From: PALSA-612 sp963791225
Lineage (GTDB): Bacteria > Actinomycetota > Thermoleophilia > Gaiellales > Gaiellaceae
DNA length: 64,000 nt
Assembly (NCBI GenBank): GCA_963791225.1
Contig: CAWBRV010000008.1
Span: 186,001-250,000 of the forward strand
Direction of reading: 5' to 3'
Positions 22,039 through 30,712 of this stretch are shown here, one piece after another. Numbering within the stretch: the first letter of the stretch is position 1; every line of letters begins with the position of its first letter. The position numbers and the translations under genes are program-made. Below the pieces are notes generated by a model. That model was not told the DNA's origin, did no database searches, and was given only the letters and a program-made list of their open reading frames with translations.

Positions 22039-23628
22039 GTGCCTGACTACGTCATCGTCGGAGCCGGTTCGGCGGGCTGCGTGCTCGCCGGGCGGCTGAG
22101 CGAGGACCCGGACGTGAGCGTGCTCGTGCTCGAGGCAGGCCCGCCCGACGTCGCGCCCGAGATCCGCATTCCGTTCGCGTTCCCGGCCCTGTTCAAGTCG
22201 AGCCACGACTGGGACCTCCTCGGCGAGAAGGAGCCCGGGCTCGGCGGCCGGCGCCTGTACCTGCCGCGCGGGAAGATGGTCGGCGGCTGCGGGTCGATCA
22301 ACGCGATGATCTACCTCCGCGGCCATCGCCTCGACTTCGACGGCTGGGCCGCGGACGGCGCCGACGGGTGGTCCTACGACGAGGTGCTCCCGTACTTCAA
22401 GCGTTCCGAGGACAACGAGCGCGGCGAGGACGAGTTCCACGGCGTCGGCGGCCCGCTGTCCGTCTCCGAGAGCCGCTCCATGCAGCCGCTCGTCGACGCG
22501 ATGCTCGACGCGGCCGTCGAAGCAGGCTACGAGCGGATCCCGGACTTGAATATCGACCGTCCGGAGGGCGTCGCGCGCTTCCAGCTCACGCAGCGGAACG
22601 GCAAGCGCTGCTCGACCGCAGACGCGTTTCTCCATCCGGCCGCCGGGCGGCCGAACCTCGAGGTGCGCACGAGCGTGCTCGTGCAGCGGATCGTCTTCGA
22701 CGGCGATCGTGCCGTCGGCGTGGACGTCGTCCAGGACGGCAAGACGGAGACGATCCGTGCCGAGCGCGAGGTGATCCTGGCTGCCGGCGCCTACCAGTCG
22801 CCGGTGCTGCTGATGCTGTCGGGGATCGGCCCGGAGGACGACCTGGCGCTGTTCGGCATGCCGGTGCGCGAGAACCTTCCAGTCGGCCGGAACCTCCAGG
22901 ACCACTGCATGGTCAACGTCAACTTCTTGACCGACCGACCCGCCCTGTTCGGGATCCTCACGCCGGAAAACTTCGAGCTGCTCGAGAAGGAGGGTCGCGG
23001 GCCGCTCAGCTCCAACATCCCGGAGGCCGGCGGGTTCGTCCGCACGCGCGACGATCTACCCGCGCCGGACATCGAATTCCACTTCGCACCGTCGATCTTC
23101 TACGACGAGGGCCTGAACGCTCCGACAGATCCCGGGATGGCCTTCGGGCCCGTGCTGATCAAGCCGAACGCCCGCGGCTGGGTGAAGCTGCGCACGCCGA
23201 TGCCGGACTCGAAGCCGCTCGTGCTCTGCAACTTCATGACCGACGAAGACGACCGGCGGACGCTCGTCGCGGGCGTCCGAATCGCCCTCGAAATCGCCTC
23301 GCAACCGGCGCTGAAGGCGGTCACGACCTCGGCGTACAGCGTCCCCGACTCGGACTCGGAGCAGGACGTTGTCGCCTGGATCGAGCGCAACGCGCAGCCG
23401 GTCTACCACCCGACCTCGACCTGCGCGATTGGATCCGTGGTCGACTCGGAGCTGCGCGTCCTCGGGACCGAGGGTCTGCGCGTCGTCGACGCCTCGGTCA
23501 TGCCGCGGATCACCCGCGCCAACACGCACGCGGCAACGGTGATGATCGCCGAGAAGGCGTCCGACCTGATCCGCGGGAAGGCGCCCCTAGGGGCCGCCCG
23601 GGCGGACGACCCCGCGAGAGCGCTCTAG
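22039..23628 (+). CDS. GMC-family FAD oxidoreductase (choline dehydrogenase / alcohol dehydrogenase type)
   Basis: A 529-residue flavoprotein that oxidises an alcohol. The N-terminal FAD motif is 'DYVIVGAGSAGCVLAGRL', and the two GMC signatures are visible ('RGKMVGGCGSINAMIYLRG' and 'GAYQSPVLLMLSGIGP'). The C-terminal active-site region reads 'PVYHPTSTCAIGSVVD', with His in the catalytic position, and ends 'ASVMPRITRANTHAATVMIAEK'. The GTG at 22039 gives the family start directly at the FAD strand. It diverges from the isomerase-like gene. Unlike the GMC protein at 27.4 kb, it has no cysteine cluster and no small-subunit partner, so it is the soluble choline-dehydrogenase-like kind. Substrate unknown. 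Confidence 0.88.
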   Translation: MPDYVIVGAGSAGCVLAGRLSEDPDVSVLVLEAGPPDVAPEIRIPFAFPALFKSSHDWDLLGEKEPGLGGRRLYLPRGKMVGGCGSINAMIYLRGHRLDFDGWAADGADGWSYDEVLPYFKRSEDNERGEDEFHGVGGPLSVSESRSMQPLVDAMLDAAVEAGYERIPDLNIDRPEGVARFQLTQRNGKRCSTADAFLHPAAGRPNLEVRTSVLVQRIVFDGDRAVGVDVVQDGKTETIRAEREVILAAGAYQSPVLLMLSGIGPEDDLALFGMPVRENLPVGRNLQDHCMVNVNFLTDRPALFGILTPENFELLEKEGRGPLSSNIPEAGGFVRTRDDLPAPDIEFHFAPSIFYDEGLNAPTDPGMAFGPVLIKPNARGWVKLRTPMPDSKPLVLCNFMTDEDDRRTLVAGVRIALEIASQPALKAVTTSAYSVPDSDSEQDVVAWIERNAQPVYHPTSTCAIGSVVDSELRVLGTEGLRVVDASVMPRITRANTHAATVMIAEKASDLIRGKAPLGAARADDPARAL

Positions 23629-23631
23629 GCC

Positions 23632-24312
23632 TTACGGAACGAGGACCTCGACCGAGAAGTCCCGGTTGACGACGCTGGCCGGGTTCGTGGACCCGGTGAT
23701 CGTGAAGACGCGGATCCCGATCGACGACGTCGTGGGTGCCGTCGAGGTGTCGAGACTCGTCGACGCCCAGTCGTAGGTGTCCGTGTCGACGGTGGCGAAG
23801 CTGGAGATGGCGTCCTTGCTCGTGGCGTGTGGATACGAGCCTGCGAACGTGACGTCGAAGCAGCCCGTCCCGCACGAGACCACGCTGGCTCCGGTCGTGC
23901 CCTGGCCGCCGAAGCTGCGGATGCTCGGCGTCGCACCGTCGCCGCTCACGCTTGCGAACGCGACCAGGCTGTTGTTCCCTGGGTCTCCCTTGTCTCCCTT
24001 GTCGCCCTTGTCGCCCTTGTCGCCCTTTGCGCCGGCCGGAAGCTGGTTGGCGGCGAAGTCGACCTTCAGGAGTGAGCCGTTCTGCACCTTGACGCTGGTG
24101 ACCGCGTTGTTCGCGATCTTGGGCGTGGTGACAGCGCCGCTGTGAAGCTTCGGTGTGGTGACGGCACCGCTCTGGAGCGCGGCCGCGTTGACGCTGTTGG
24201 CGGGCGCGTTCGCAGAGACGGTGGCGTAACCGGTCCCGCCCAGCGCGACCAGCAGCGCGACCGAGGCGACCACCAGCGCCGGCGACGGCCGAAAACGACG
24301 TAGACCTGCCAT
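23632..24312 (-). CDS. secreted collagen-like repeat protein
   Basis: A 226-residue exported protein. Residues about 8-30 (FRPSPALVVASVALLVALG) form a signal or anchor segment. Two SGAVTTPK repeats follow at about 48-65. Residues 97-112 are a collagen-like (GDK)n tract, encoded by near-perfect 9-bp DNA repeats at about 23985-24035. The C-terminal domain is Ser/Thr-rich ('ITGSTNPASVVNRDFSVEVL'). I have no function for it, but this combination of leader, 'NSVNAAALQSGAV'-type spacer and GDK repeats is one I associate with Thermoleophilia, where it occurs in many paralogues. It is convergent with the GMC gene (3-bp gap), with its own promoter in the 59 bp before acetoacetyl-CoA synthetase's end. 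Confidence 0.8.
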   Translation of the reverse strand: MAGLRRFRPSPALVVASVALLVALGGTGYATVSANAPANSVNAAALQSGAVTTPKLHSGAVTTPKIANNAVTSVKVQNGSLLKVDFAANQLPAGAKGDKGDKGDKGDKGDPGNNSLVAFASVSGDGATPSIRSFGGQGTTGASVVSCGTGCFDVTFAGSYPHATSKDAISSFATVDTDTYDWASTSLDTSTAPTTSSIGIRVFTITGSTNPASVVNRDFSVEVLVP

Positions 24313-24371
24313 GGGGCTTCCTCCTTGCTCGTGGACCGACGAGGTCTGGCTGAGCTGAGGCTACTAGAGGG

Positions 24372-26357
24372 TTATTGCCCGCGCCGTGATCGCGCGTAGT
24401 CGGCAAACGGCTCGATCGCGTCGGGGTCGACGAGCGCGTCGCGGCTGACGACCTCGCGGACGTCGGTGCCGGTGAGGATCCGCTTGACGGGGAGCTCGAG
24501 CTTCTTGCCCGTGAGCGTGCGCGGGATCGCGGGCACGGCGACGATCGCGTCCGGCGCGTGCCGTGGCGAGAGCGCCGCGCGGATCAGGCCGGCGATGCGT
24601 ACGCGGAGCTCGTCGTCGAGCTCGACGCCGGGCCGCAGCACGACGAACAGCAGCAGCTCGTCCGAGTCCTCGAGGTGGACGACGAGGCTGTCCAGCACCT
24701 CCTCGATCTCCTCGACCACCGAGTACAGCTCGCTCGTCCCGAGCCGGACGCCGCCGCGGTTGAGCGTCGCGTCGGAGCGACCGGTGATCACCGAGCTGCC
24801 ACGCTCCGTGAACATGATCCAGTCGCCGTGCCGCCAGACGCCGGGGAAGTGCTCGAAGTAGGCGGCGCGGTAGCGCGAGCGGTCCGGGTCGTTCCAGAAG
24901 GCGACCGGCATCGACGGCATCGGCTGGGTGATGACGAGCTCGCCCAGCTCGCCCACCACCGGCTCCCCGGCCGGTGAGTAGGCGGCCGAGGCCACGGCGA
25001 GGCAGCGCCCGGCGATCTCGCCGGCGTAGACCGGAATCAGAGGGTTGCCCTGGACGATGCCCGTGCAGACGTCCGTGCCGCCGCTGCCGTTGTTGAGGAA
25101 GATCTCCGGCCCGAGCTGATCGTAGAGCCACTCGAACCCCTCGAGCGGGAGCGGCGAGCCGGCGACGCCGAGCGACCGTAGCGACGAGAGGTCGAAGCTC
25201 CGTCCCGGCTCGATTCCCTCCTTGCGGCACGCCATGATGAAGGCCGGGCTGAGCCCGAGCATCGTCGGGCGCGTCTCCTCGGCGAGCCGCCACTGGAAGG
25301 CGATATCCGGATAGGACGGGTTGCCGTCGATCATCACGATCGACGCGCGCAGGAGGAGCGTCGAGACGAGCGCGTTCCACATCATCCAGGCGGTCGTCGT
25401 GAACCACTGGAGGCGGTCGCCGGGCTGCATGTCCCAGCTCAGGCCGTGGTTCTTCAGCGCCTCGACGAGGATCCCGCCGTGTCCGTGGACGATCGCCTTC
25501 GGGAGACCCGTCGTTCCGGACGAAAAGAGGACGTAGAGCGGGTGTGCGAACGGCAGCGGGTCGAACTCGAGCGGTCCGGGCTCGCCGAGGAGCTCCTCCC
25601 AGCCGACCGCGTCCACCCAGGCGTCCTCGTCCCCGCCCATGAAGGGGACGTGGACGACCGACGCCAGGCTCGGCAGGCCGTCGCGGACCGCCTTCACCTG
25701 CTCCCGGCGGTCGAGGAGCTTGTCGCCCCAGCGGTAGCCCGCGACCGCCAGCAGCACCTTCGGCTCGAGCTGGCCGAGTCGGTCGAGCACGCTGCGCGGG
25801 CCGAACTCGGGCGGGCAGGTGGCCCAGATCGCGCCCAGACTGGCGCTCGCGAGCAGGCCGACGAGCGCCTCCGGGATGTTGGGCAGGTAGGCGACGACCC
25901 GGTCGCCCGGCCCCACCCCGAGCCGCTGCAGGCCGGCGCGCGCGCGGGCCACCTGCTCGCGCAGCTCGCCGAACGTGACCTCGAACGGCTCGCGTGACTG
26001 CGAGCGCGCCACGACGGCGACTGCGTCCACGTCTTCGTCCCGGCCGACCATGTGCTCGGCGAAGTTCAGCCGCGCGCCCGGGAACCACTCCACGTCCGGC
26101 ATCCCGCGCGAGCCAAGCACGCACTCGTACGGTGCGTGGGCGCGGACCTCGAAGAACTCCCAGATCGACGACCAGAAGCCGTCGAGATCGGTGACCGACC
26201 AGCGCCAGAGCTCCTCGTAGCCGGGGAAGTCGAGCCCACGCTCGGCCCTGAGCCAGTCGAGGTAGCGGCCGAGCTCGAATCGCTCGCGCGCGTCCTCGGG
26301 CGGCGCCCACACGACCTGCCCTTCCGTGAACGGCCTGGCGATCACCGGCCCGCTCAC
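24372..26357 (-). CDS. aacS: acetoacetyl-CoA synthetase
   Basis: A 661-residue acyl-adenylate-forming enzyme that makes acetoacetyl-CoA from acetoacetate, ATP and CoA. The N-terminal ACAS-type region ('VVWAPPEDARERFELGRYL', 'WFPGARLNFAEHMVG') and the length set it apart from acetyl-CoA synthetase. The AMP motif is 'YVLFSSGTTGLPKAIVHGHG'; 'FLNNGSGGTDVCTGIVQGNP', 'GDWIMFTERGSSVITGRSD' and the C-terminal 'RTLTGKKLELPVKRIL', with the acylation Lys, follow. Its ATG overlaps the stop of the alcohol dehydrogenase gene by 4 nt, and it is last in the nine-gene Liv/GMC operon. So the imported compound probably yields acetoacetate or a similar 3-keto acid (inference). Confidence 0.88.
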   Translation of the reverse strand: MSGPVIARPFTEGQVVWAPPEDARERFELGRYLDWLRAERGLDFPGYEELWRWSVTDLDGFWSSIWEFFEVRAHAPYECVLGSRGMPDVEWFPGARLNFAEHMVGRDEDVDAVAVVARSQSREPFEVTFGELREQVARARAGLQRLGVGPGDRVVAYLPNIPEALVGLLASASLGAIWATCPPEFGPRSVLDRLGQLEPKVLLAVAGYRWGDKLLDRREQVKAVRDGLPSLASVVHVPFMGGDEDAWVDAVGWEELLGEPGPLEFDPLPFAHPLYVLFSSGTTGLPKAIVHGHGGILVEALKNHGLSWDMQPGDRLQWFTTTAWMMWNALVSTLLLRASIVMIDGNPSYPDIAFQWRLAEETRPTMLGLSPAFIMACRKEGIEPGRSFDLSSLRSLGVAGSPLPLEGFEWLYDQLGPEIFLNNGSGGTDVCTGIVQGNPLIPVYAGEIAGRCLAVASAAYSPAGEPVVGELGELVITQPMPSMPVAFWNDPDRSRYRAAYFEHFPGVWRHGDWIMFTERGSSVITGRSDATLNRGGVRLGTSELYSVVEEIEEVLDSLVVHLEDSDELLLFVVLRPGVELDDELRVRIAGLIRAALSPRHAPDAIVAVPAIPRTLTGKKLELPVKRILTGTDVREVVSRDALVDPDAIEPFADYARSRRGQ

Positions 26358-27376
26358 GGCACGAGCACGGCCCGGCCCGTGACCTCGCCCTCGCGCAGCT
26401 TGTCGAGGACCGCGTTCACGTCGTCGAGCGGATGCGTCTCGGTGCGGAGCATGACATCACCGCGCCCGTGGAGCTGCAGCAGCTCCCACAGGTCGATCCA
26501 GCTCCCGACGAGGTTCCCGGCGATCGCGGTCTCGCCCACGACGAGCGCGACCGAGGGGACGGTGAGCAGACCGCCGTAGCCGACGGTCGAGTAGAGACCG
26601 CGGCGCGCCAGCATCTCCAGGCCGGCGGCATGCGTCGCGTCGGTGGCGACGAAGTCGAGGACGACATCGGCGCCCGCGCCGTTCGTCGCCTCGCGGACCG
26701 CCCCGGCGACGTCGCCGTCTCCGCCGAGCACCTCGTCGGCGCCGAGCTCCTTCGCAAGCGCACGCCGCCGCTCGTCCGTGTCGATCGCGATCACCGAGCC
26801 GCCGCCGAGCACGCGGAGGAGCTGCAGCGCGATGTGACCGACACCGCCGACGCCGATCACGGCCGACGTCGAGCCGGGCACGAGGCGCGGGAGGAGCTTC
26901 TTGACCGCGTGGTACGCGGTGATGCCGGCGTCGGCGTGGGGCGCGACCGCGACCGGCTCGACGCCGGGCGGCAACGGCACGAGCGAGCGCTCCTCGACGA
27001 GCACGAAGTCGGCGAAGCCGCCGTCGCGGGTCAGGCCGGTGAACTGGTGGCGCTCGCAGTGCATGTCGAGACCGCGCCGGCACGGCACGCACAGGCCACA
27101 GCTATAGGCCGGGTAGACGAGGACGGCGTCGCCGACGGACGCGGACGTGACGCCGTCGCCGACCGCGTGCACCCAGCCGGCGTTCTCATGGCCGAGGACG
27201 ACGGGCGGCCGGAGGCCCGCAGGCTCCATCAGCCCGTCGATCGCGTGCAGGTCGGTCGCGCACACACCGGCGCCGCCGATCCGCACGACGACGTCCCGCG
27301 CGCCCGCCGGCTCGGGCTCGGGTCGGTCGACGAACTCGAGCGGCCGGTGATACTCGGAGAGGAGCGCCGCCCTCAT
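26354..27376 (-). CDS. zinc-dependent medium-chain alcohol dehydrogenase
   Basis: A 340-residue MDR dehydrogenase. Catalytic-zinc ligands lie in 'GGAGVCATDLHAIDG' (Cys) and 'VVLGHENAGWVHAVG' (His-Glu). The structural-zinc cysteines are in 'YSCGLCVPCRRGLDMHC'. The NAD(P) motif is 'SAVIGVGGVGHIALQLLR', followed by 'VIAIDTDERRRALAKELGA', whose Asp suggests NAD rather than NADP. It overlaps both neighbours by 4 nt. Placed between a GMC alcohol dehydrogenase and acetoacetyl-CoA synthetase, it is likely to oxidise a secondary or primary alcohol intermediate of the same pathway. Substrate not determinable. Confidence 0.9.
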   Translation of the reverse strand: MRAALLSEYHRPLEFVDRPEPEPAGARDVVVRIGGAGVCATDLHAIDGLMEPAGLRPPVVLGHENAGWVHAVGDGVTSASVGDAVLVYPAYSCGLCVPCRRGLDMHCERHQFTGLTRDGGFADFVLVEERSLVPLPPGVEPVAVAPHADAGITAYHAVKKLLPRLVPGSTSAVIGVGGVGHIALQLLRVLGGGSVIAIDTDERRRALAKELGADEVLGGDGDVAGAVREATNGAGADVVLDFVATDATHAAGLEMLARRGLYSTVGYGGLLTVPSVALVVGETAIAGNLVGSWIDLWELLQLHGRGDVMLRTETHPLDDVNAVLDKLREGEVTGRAVLVP

Positions 27377-28779
27377 TCGGCCAGGTGATCGGCGAGCCGC
27401 GTGGCGAGCGCCATGATCGTCAGCGAGGGATTCACGGACAGCGTACGCGGGATCAGCGAGCCGTCACCCACATAGAGGCCCTGCACACCATGCACCTGGC
27501 CGTTCCGGTCGACGGCGGAGCGCTCGGGGTCGTCGCCCATGCGGCAGCTCCCCTGAACGTGTGTCGAGGCAAGCCCCGTCCAGCAGATCTGCGTCGCCCC
27601 GGCCGCCTCCAGGACCCGGCGGCTGAAGTCGAGCGACGCGTCGATCCGCTCCAGCTCGCTGGGCTGGAAGTCGACGTCGAAGCGCTCGCCGCCGCTCTCG
27701 TCCACGACCACCGTCCCGTTGTTCTCGTCGTTGACCAGCGCGAGCACGCCGACCCAGTGCCGGAAACCGCGCACCGCCTCGACGAGCCGCGGCCCCCACA
27801 TCGGTCCGTCCTCGTCGAGCAGCGTGGTCGCGAACGAGATCGGGTCCTGGATCGTCGCTGCCTCGATCACGAAGCCGCCGTCCTCGTCGTGCTGGAAAGT
27901 CATGCAGTGCGAGGAGATCGGATAGGTCATGTGCGCGTCCTGCGGCTCGTCGAAGAGCCCGTACACGATCCGTACCGGGTGGAGCCCGAGGTACCTGCCG
28001 ATCGCCGGCGCGTCCAGGCCCGAGCGGCGGAGGATCTGCGGCGTGTTCAGCGCGCCGCCCGCGACGACGACCGCGCCTGCCCGCACCCTGCGGCGCTCGC
28101 CGTCCGCGTCGACGTACTCGACGCCCGTCGCCTCCTGCCCCTCGATGAGCAACCGGTCGACGGCCGCATCGGCGCGCACCTCGAGCAGGCCGCGCGACCA
28201 CGTGTCTGCGATGTACGTGTTCATCGTGGACTTGCCGGCGTTGGTCGGGCAGCCCTGCAGGCAGGAGCCGCAGTGGCGGCAGTTGCCGTCCGTGTACGAG
28301 CGCACGGGCTCGAGCTCGAAGCCGAGCGCGTGGAAGCCCTTCTCCACAGTGCGCACGCACGGCTTCCAATCGCTGCGCTCGCGAACGCCGAGCACCTGCT
28401 CGACCCGGTCGTAGTACGGGGTCAGATCGTCAACGCCGAACGGCTCGCCCCGCTCGTTCGTCAGGCCGGTGGCCGCGTGCCATTTCGCGACGTCGCGCTC
28501 GTGGGCACGCAGTGCCACCTTCGTGTTGATCGTGGTCGTCCCGCCGACACAACGCCCGGCAAGGAAGGCGACCACGTCGCCGCCGGGAAGGTGGGCGAAG
28601 CGGATCGGCCAAAAGAGGTCGTGCGTCGCCTTCGCCTCCCAGCGGGAGAAGTCGGCCGCGGTCAGGTGCGGGCCGATCTCGAGCAGCAGGACGTCGCGGC
28701 CGCGCTGCGCCAGCTCGCCGGCGACGACGCCTCCTCCGGCGCCCGACCCGACCACGACGACGTCGAACAAGTCCTTCAC
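27373..28779 (-). CDS. GMC-family dehydrogenase with a four-cysteine cluster (large subunit)
   Basis: A 468-residue FAD oxidoreductase starting at GTG 28779, chosen because it overlaps the preceding gene's stop and starts the FAD motif 'FDVVVVGSGAGGGVVAGEL'. 'RCVGGTTTINTKVALRA' and the C-terminal 'GSCRMGDDPERSAVD' / 'TLSVNPSLTIMALATRLAD' are GMC features. A notable motif is 'NCRHCGSCLQGCPTNAGKST', with C167, C170, C173 and C177, an iron-sulfur-like spacing found in the subset of GMC dehydrogenases that have a small partner subunit. Its upstream neighbour is such a partner. Electron transfer to a quinone or cytochrome rather than O2 is plausible. It is part of the Liv/AACS operon. Confidence 0.85.
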   Translation of the reverse strand: MKDLFDVVVVGSGAGGGVVAGELAQRGRDVLLLEIGPHLTAADFSRWEAKATHDLFWPIRFAHLPGGDVVAFLAGRCVGGTTTINTKVALRAHERDVAKWHAATGLTNERGEPFGVDDLTPYYDRVEQVLGVRERSDWKPCVRTVEKGFHALGFELEPVRSYTDGNCRHCGSCLQGCPTNAGKSTMNTYIADTWSRGLLEVRADAAVDRLLIEGQEATGVEYVDADGERRRVRAGAVVVAGGALNTPQILRRSGLDAPAIGRYLGLHPVRIVYGLFDEPQDAHMTYPISSHCMTFQHDEDGGFVIEAATIQDPISFATTLLDEDGPMWGPRLVEAVRGFRHWVGVLALVNDENNGTVVVDESGGERFDVDFQPSELERIDASLDFSRRVLEAAGATQICWTGLASTHVQGSCRMGDDPERSAVDRNGQVHGVQGLYVGDGSLIPRTLSVNPSLTIMALATRLADHLAE

Positions 28780-29171
28780 GCTGCCCCCGAACCGATGCCC
28801 AGGTACGACCAGTCCTTGCTGAGCCGGGTCGCGAGCGGCGAGTTGAAGTCGATCTCGGCCCACGCCCCCGGCCCTTCGCAGCCCGGGGCGACGAAGTCGC
28901 TGTAGTACGCCTCGATCGCGAGTGCCCGGACGAACGCGAACTCGGGCGTGCGCTCTTGCTCCGCGAGCGCGTCGGCGCTGCCCGACGCCGGCGCCAGCGC
29001 GTCGATGGCCGCCAGCGCGTGGTCGCGCACGGGAGGCGGCATGCCCGCGAGCAGCGCGTCGAGGTAGACGACCGGCCCGACCCGGCTCGATCCCGGGACG
29101 ATCAGCTCGCAGAGCGCCTCGAGCGTCGTCGCCCGTTGCTCGTCGAGAGCCCGGAGCGCCACGTCATTCAC
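28776..29171 (-). CDS. gluconate 2-dehydrogenase subunit-3-like small subunit
   Basis: A 131-residue protein: 'LRALDEQRATTLEALCELIVPG', of which 20 residues define the start of the family, then 'YLDALLAGMPPPVRDHALAA', 'FAFVRALAIEAYYSDFVAPG' and the C-terminal 'RLSKDWSYLGIGSG'. This is the pattern of gluconate 2-dehydrogenase subunit 3 proteins, which accompany membrane or secreted GMC dehydrogenases. I see no signal peptide, so the pair may be cytoplasmic or exported by another route. It overlaps livF by 8 nt and the GMC gene by 4 nt, supporting a complex with the latter. Confidence 0.7.
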   Translation of the reverse strand: MNDVALRALDEQRATTLEALCELIVPGSSRVGPVVYLDALLAGMPPPVRDHALAAIDALAPASGSADALAEQERTPEFAFVRALAIEAYYSDFVAPGCEGPGAWAEIDFNSPLATRLSKDWSYLGIGSGAA

Positions 29172-29931
29172 CGGCGTCCGTCAGCGCCTCGACGGCGTCC
29201 TGCTGCTCGCGGAGCAGATAGGCGGAATGGAGCCGCTCCGGGTGATCCTTCAGCTCCTGGGCGCTGCCGCGAAGCCTGATCCGGCCACCCTCGAGGACGT
29301 AGGCCGTCTTGGCGACGCCGAGCGCGACGTGGACGAACTGCTCGATCAGGAGCACGCCGACACCCTCCTCGGCCACGGCCTGGAGCGTGGGCATCAGGCG
29401 CTTGACGACGACCGGCGCGAGACCGAGCGAGAGCTCGTCCACCAGGATGAACTTCGGTCGCGAGACGAGCGCCTGGGCGAGCACGACCATCTGCTGCTCG
29501 CCGCCGGAGAGCGTGCGGGCGATCGCCGTCCACCGGGTCTCGAGGTGCGGGAACAGCTCGACGGCGTGCTCGATGCCCCGCCGCGCGTCCTCCTTGGTGA
29601 GCGCGTACGTGGCCACACGCAGGTTGTCCTCGACGGTCAGGTTGGGTAGGAGCCGGCGCCCCTCCGGCACGATCGCCACACCCGCGCTGCGGATCGCTTC
29701 CGGGCGGCTGCGCGTCAGCTCGCGGTCGCCGACCAGCACGCGGCCGCCGCTCGGGCGGAGCACGCCGCCGACTGCGAGCACGAGGCTCGACTTGCCGGCG
29801 CCGTTCGGGCCGAGCAGCGCCGTGATCTCCCCCGGCGGCACCTCGATCGTCACCTCGTGGATCACGGTGCGGCTGCCGCGCTCCACGGACAGCGCGTCGA
29901 GCTTCAGCGTCGTCTCGCCGGCCACGCTCAT
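29164..29931 (-). CDS. livF: Liv-type ABC transporter ATP-binding protein (LivF), second importer
   Basis: A 255-residue ABC ATPase with Walker A 'GPNGAGKSS', signature 'LSGGEQQMVVLAQALV' and Walker B 'FILVDELSLGLAP', the LivF-type ending. 'IVPEGRRLLPNLTVEDNLRV' is also typical. It begins 64 nt downstream of livG's stop, the only sizeable gap in the operon, and overlaps the dehydrogenase small-subunit gene by 8 nt. That overlap ties the importer to the oxidative enzymes downstream. Confidence 0.92.
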   Translation of the reverse strand: MSVAGETTLKLDALSVERGSRTVIHEVTIEVPPGEITALLGPNGAGKSSLVLAVGGVLRPSGGRVLVGDRELTRSRPEAIRSAGVAIVPEGRRLLPNLTVEDNLRVATYALTKEDARRGIEHAVELFPHLETRWTAIARTLSGGEQQMVVLAQALVSRPKFILVDELSLGLAPVVVKRLMPTLQAVAEEGVGVLLIEQFVHVALGVAKTAYVLEGGRIRLRGSAQELKDHPERLHSAYLLREQQDAVEALTDAGE

Positions 29932-29995
29932 GCCCGCCCCGGCGCCGGCGAAGCCGGCACCTGCGCTCCCTGCTCGCCTCCGTCGAGCCTACGGC

Positions 29996-30712
29996 TCATA
30001 CGTCGTCCTCGGAGCCGAGGTACGCCTTTGTCACGTGCTCGTCCCGCAGGACGTCCGCGGTCGGCCCGGACGCGATCAGCTTGCCAAAGTCGAGCACGGC
30101 CGTCGTGGAACAGCACCGCGAGACGAGGCTCATGTCGTGGTCGACGAGGATCGTCAGCGCTCCGACCTCCTCCGGGATCCGCCGGATGACCTCGCCGAGG
30201 TGCTCTGTCTCCTCATCCGGCAGCCCGGCGGCCGGCTCGTCGAGGAGGACGATGCGCGGCTCGCCGACGACGGCGCGCGCCACTTCGACCAGGCGCCGCT
30301 CGCGCGCGCCCAGCACCCCGACCTTCGCCGTGGGCGGGGCATCGAGCCCGACGAAGGCGAGCGCCTCCATCACGTCCTGATTCCTGGACGCACGCTTGCG
30401 GCCCGAATGCTCGTGGATCATCGCCACGTTCTCGAACACGGACAGCCTCTCGATCGCCTGCTCCTGCTGGAACGTGCGGCGCAGTCCCCAGCGTGCTCGC
30501 TTGTAGTCGGCCATACCGAGGAGATCCTCACCGAAGACGCGTACGCTGCCAGCCGCCGGCTTGACGAACCCGCTCAGGACGTTGAAGAACGTCGTCTTCC
30601 CGGCGCCGTTGGGCCCGATCAGGCCGCACGTGCCTTTCGGGAAGACCACGCTGATGTCGTCGAGCGGCGTGACGCCGCCAAACCGGACGGTCAAGCCCTC
30701 GACCTCGATCAC
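29996..30712 (-). CDS. livG: Liv-type ABC transporter ATP-binding protein (LivG), second importer
   Basis: A 238-residue ABC ATPase from GTG 30712, which overlaps the livM stop (GTGA). Walker A is 'GPNGAGKTT', the Q-loop region 'ARWGLRRTFQQEQAIERLSV', the signature region the divergent 'LGARERRLVEVARAVV' and Walker B 'RIVLLDEPAAGLPD', with 'TILVDHDMSLVSRCC' as the H-loop. The signature reads LGARE rather than LSGGE, a common variation in LivG proteins. It works with LivF, LivM and LivH of the same operon. Confidence 0.9.
   Translation of the reverse strand: MIEVEGLTVRFGGVTPLDDISVVFPKGTCGLIGPNGAGKTTFFNVLSGFVKPAAGSVRVFGEDLLGMADYKRARWGLRRTFQQEQAIERLSVFENVAMIHEHSGRKRASRNQDVMEALAFVGLDAPPTAKVGVLGARERRLVEVARAVVGEPRIVLLDEPAAGLPDEETEHLGEVIRRIPEEVGALTILVDHDMSLVSRCCSTTAVLDFGKLIASGPTADVLRDEHVTKAYLGSEDDV

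Noticed and set aside
23985..24035. Short 9-bp repeats resembling a CRISPR-like array
   Set aside because: They have no spacers, lie inside a coding frame and encode the Gly-Asp-Lys collagen tract.
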